Part shown: positions 63,186 through 64,000 of the stretch, piece by piece | How positions within the stretch are numbered: the stretch's first letter is position 1 | Layout: each line of letters begins with the position of its first letter | Translations under genes and position numbers: made by a program | From: Iris pallida | Lineage: Eukaryota > Streptophyta > Magnoliopsida > Asparagales > Iridaceae | DNA length: 64,000 nucleotides | Reading direction: 5' to 3' | Assembly: GCA_029216955.1 (NCBI GenBank) | Contig: JANAVB010002199.1 | Coordinates: forward strand, 17,104,982 to 17,168,981 | The notes under the pieces: model-generated | Told to the model about the DNA's origin: nothing | Databases searched by the model: none | The model's input: the letters and a program-made list of their open reading frames with translations, nothing else

Positions 63186-63486
63186 TAAAGGATGGGGTAG
63201 GATAAACTCAAATCAAACAGGTACGGGTACTTTGCCCGTAACTCAGGTCCAACAATAAGAATTGCCAAGGCGGTCGTGGATGAGACGTTTAGGGACAAGT
63301 TTTAACTATGTCACCATCCACGTAGAACAAGAATATATATAAGCGAACCAAAGTACACATGGTTGATCAGACCATCATGCACCGATTCTGATTAGACAAT
63401 ATATTAGTGGGTGCACCCAATAAAATACTGTCATGATCAAGCTCGATAAAGAAATAAGCTCGAAAAATTAGGCTAACTTAGCAGCA

Positions 63487-63998
63487 TCAGTCAAAAATAT
63501 TAGAACGAAAGATAATGCTTGCAAGAAATAGAAGTTTATGAGGCGGAACAGAGTTCCTGGTTTTCTTCTCACCTCTGTCTAAAATCGCCACTGGCTTCTC
63601 TGGCACTGTGAGGCTGGGTCCAATCTCTAGCTCTGAATGGTCCAAGATGTGGCTTAGATCCGAGATGTAGCGTCTGAGCTGTGAAACGTGGAAGACGTTG
63701 TGCACACCTTCAAGATTAGCTGGTTGACCTAATCGGTACGTTACTTCTCCAACTCGGCTCAAAACTTCGAATGGCCCGATGTACCTGGGGCTCAACTTTC
63801 CTGCTCTGCCGAAGCTGATAGTTTTCTCTGGTAGGGGAGATCTTCACGAACACACTGTCTCCTTCTTCGAACTCCAATGGTCGGCGACTGCTATCAGCCC
63901 AATGCTTCTGTCTGTCCTGAGCAATCCTGAGCTTGTCTCTAATCACCTTTACCTTCTCTGCTGCATCGGTCACCATCTCAGGTCCAAGTAATACTCTT
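63487..63998 (-). pseudogene. Gypsy pol C-terminal end (integrase tail), frameshifted, 5' part outside the window
   Basis: The first frame (63998 to about 63830) reads RDKLRIAQDRQKHWAD and EFEEGDSVFVKISP, the integrase C-terminal region of Ty3/Gypsy elements. The second frame (about 63830 to 63487) continues with GRAGKLSPRYIGPFEVL and VHNVFHVSQLRRY, the expected next motifs. The change of frame near 63825-63835 shows a small indel, so this copy is defective here. A stretch after it (PVAILDRGEKKTRN) is where a chromodomain would begin. Confidence 0.9.
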
Positions 63999-64000
63999 TC

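Overview
This window is nuclear DNA of a flowering plant, most likely a monocot. It holds one intact host gene with exon positions and lengths typical of plant PIP aquaporins and very GC-rich exons, set in AT-rich, intron-containing, repeat-dominated DNA. The rest is almost entirely transposable elements, many nested inside each other. The species cannot be named from the sequence. Element boundaries below come from termini (TG..CA, TIRs) and matching target-site duplications (TSDs) read by eye.

Layout. (1) Bases 1-8184 are the right part of a large Mutator-like element (MULE). It carries the C-terminal half of a transposase fused to an OTU-type cysteine protease-like domain (plus strand). 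Convergent to it lies a complete six-exon plant mobile domain (PMD) gene (4993-7520, minus), with palindromic PstI-site repeats between and inside the genes. (2) 8185-13988 is AT-rich DNA with a Tourist/PIF-like element (9599-10844) inside an older foldback element, a hairpin MITE, and a GC-rich MULE-like element. (3) 13989-27096 is a Ty1/Copia (Tork/Tnt1-type) element on the minus strand, TSD TAATA. Its polyprotein gene is split by a young non-coding LTR element (LARD-like, 16506-23887, TSD ACTGC). (4) 28188-29214 is a GC-rich non-autonomous DNA transposon just upstream of a PIP1 aquaporin gene (29563-31867, four exons), whose third intron contains a small Helitron. (5) 34511-64000 is a nest: a Tourist-like element is cut by a second MULE-like terminus (35257). 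That is cut by a minus-strand Ty3/Gypsy chromovirus-like element whose 3' LTR begins at 35676 and ends at 63151, with pol running off the right edge. This LTR holds a 5.1-kb solo LTR (36124-60643, TSD TAATG), which itself holds another solo LTR (38988-42161, TSD TGACA) and a large Gypsy derivative (42418-58659, TSD ATAGG). The derivative contains a CACTA element (48282-54681, TSD ATA) and a microsatellite-targeted MITE (43652-43819).

Functionally, the only ordinary host gene is the water channel. Its TATA box, splice sites, two NPA motifs, selectivity-filter residues and gating residues are all present. The most unusual cargo is the left MULE, which joins transposase, OTU domain and an apparently intact PMD gene with hairpin repeats. 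The nest at right records at least six successive insertion layers that can be ordered from the TSDs.
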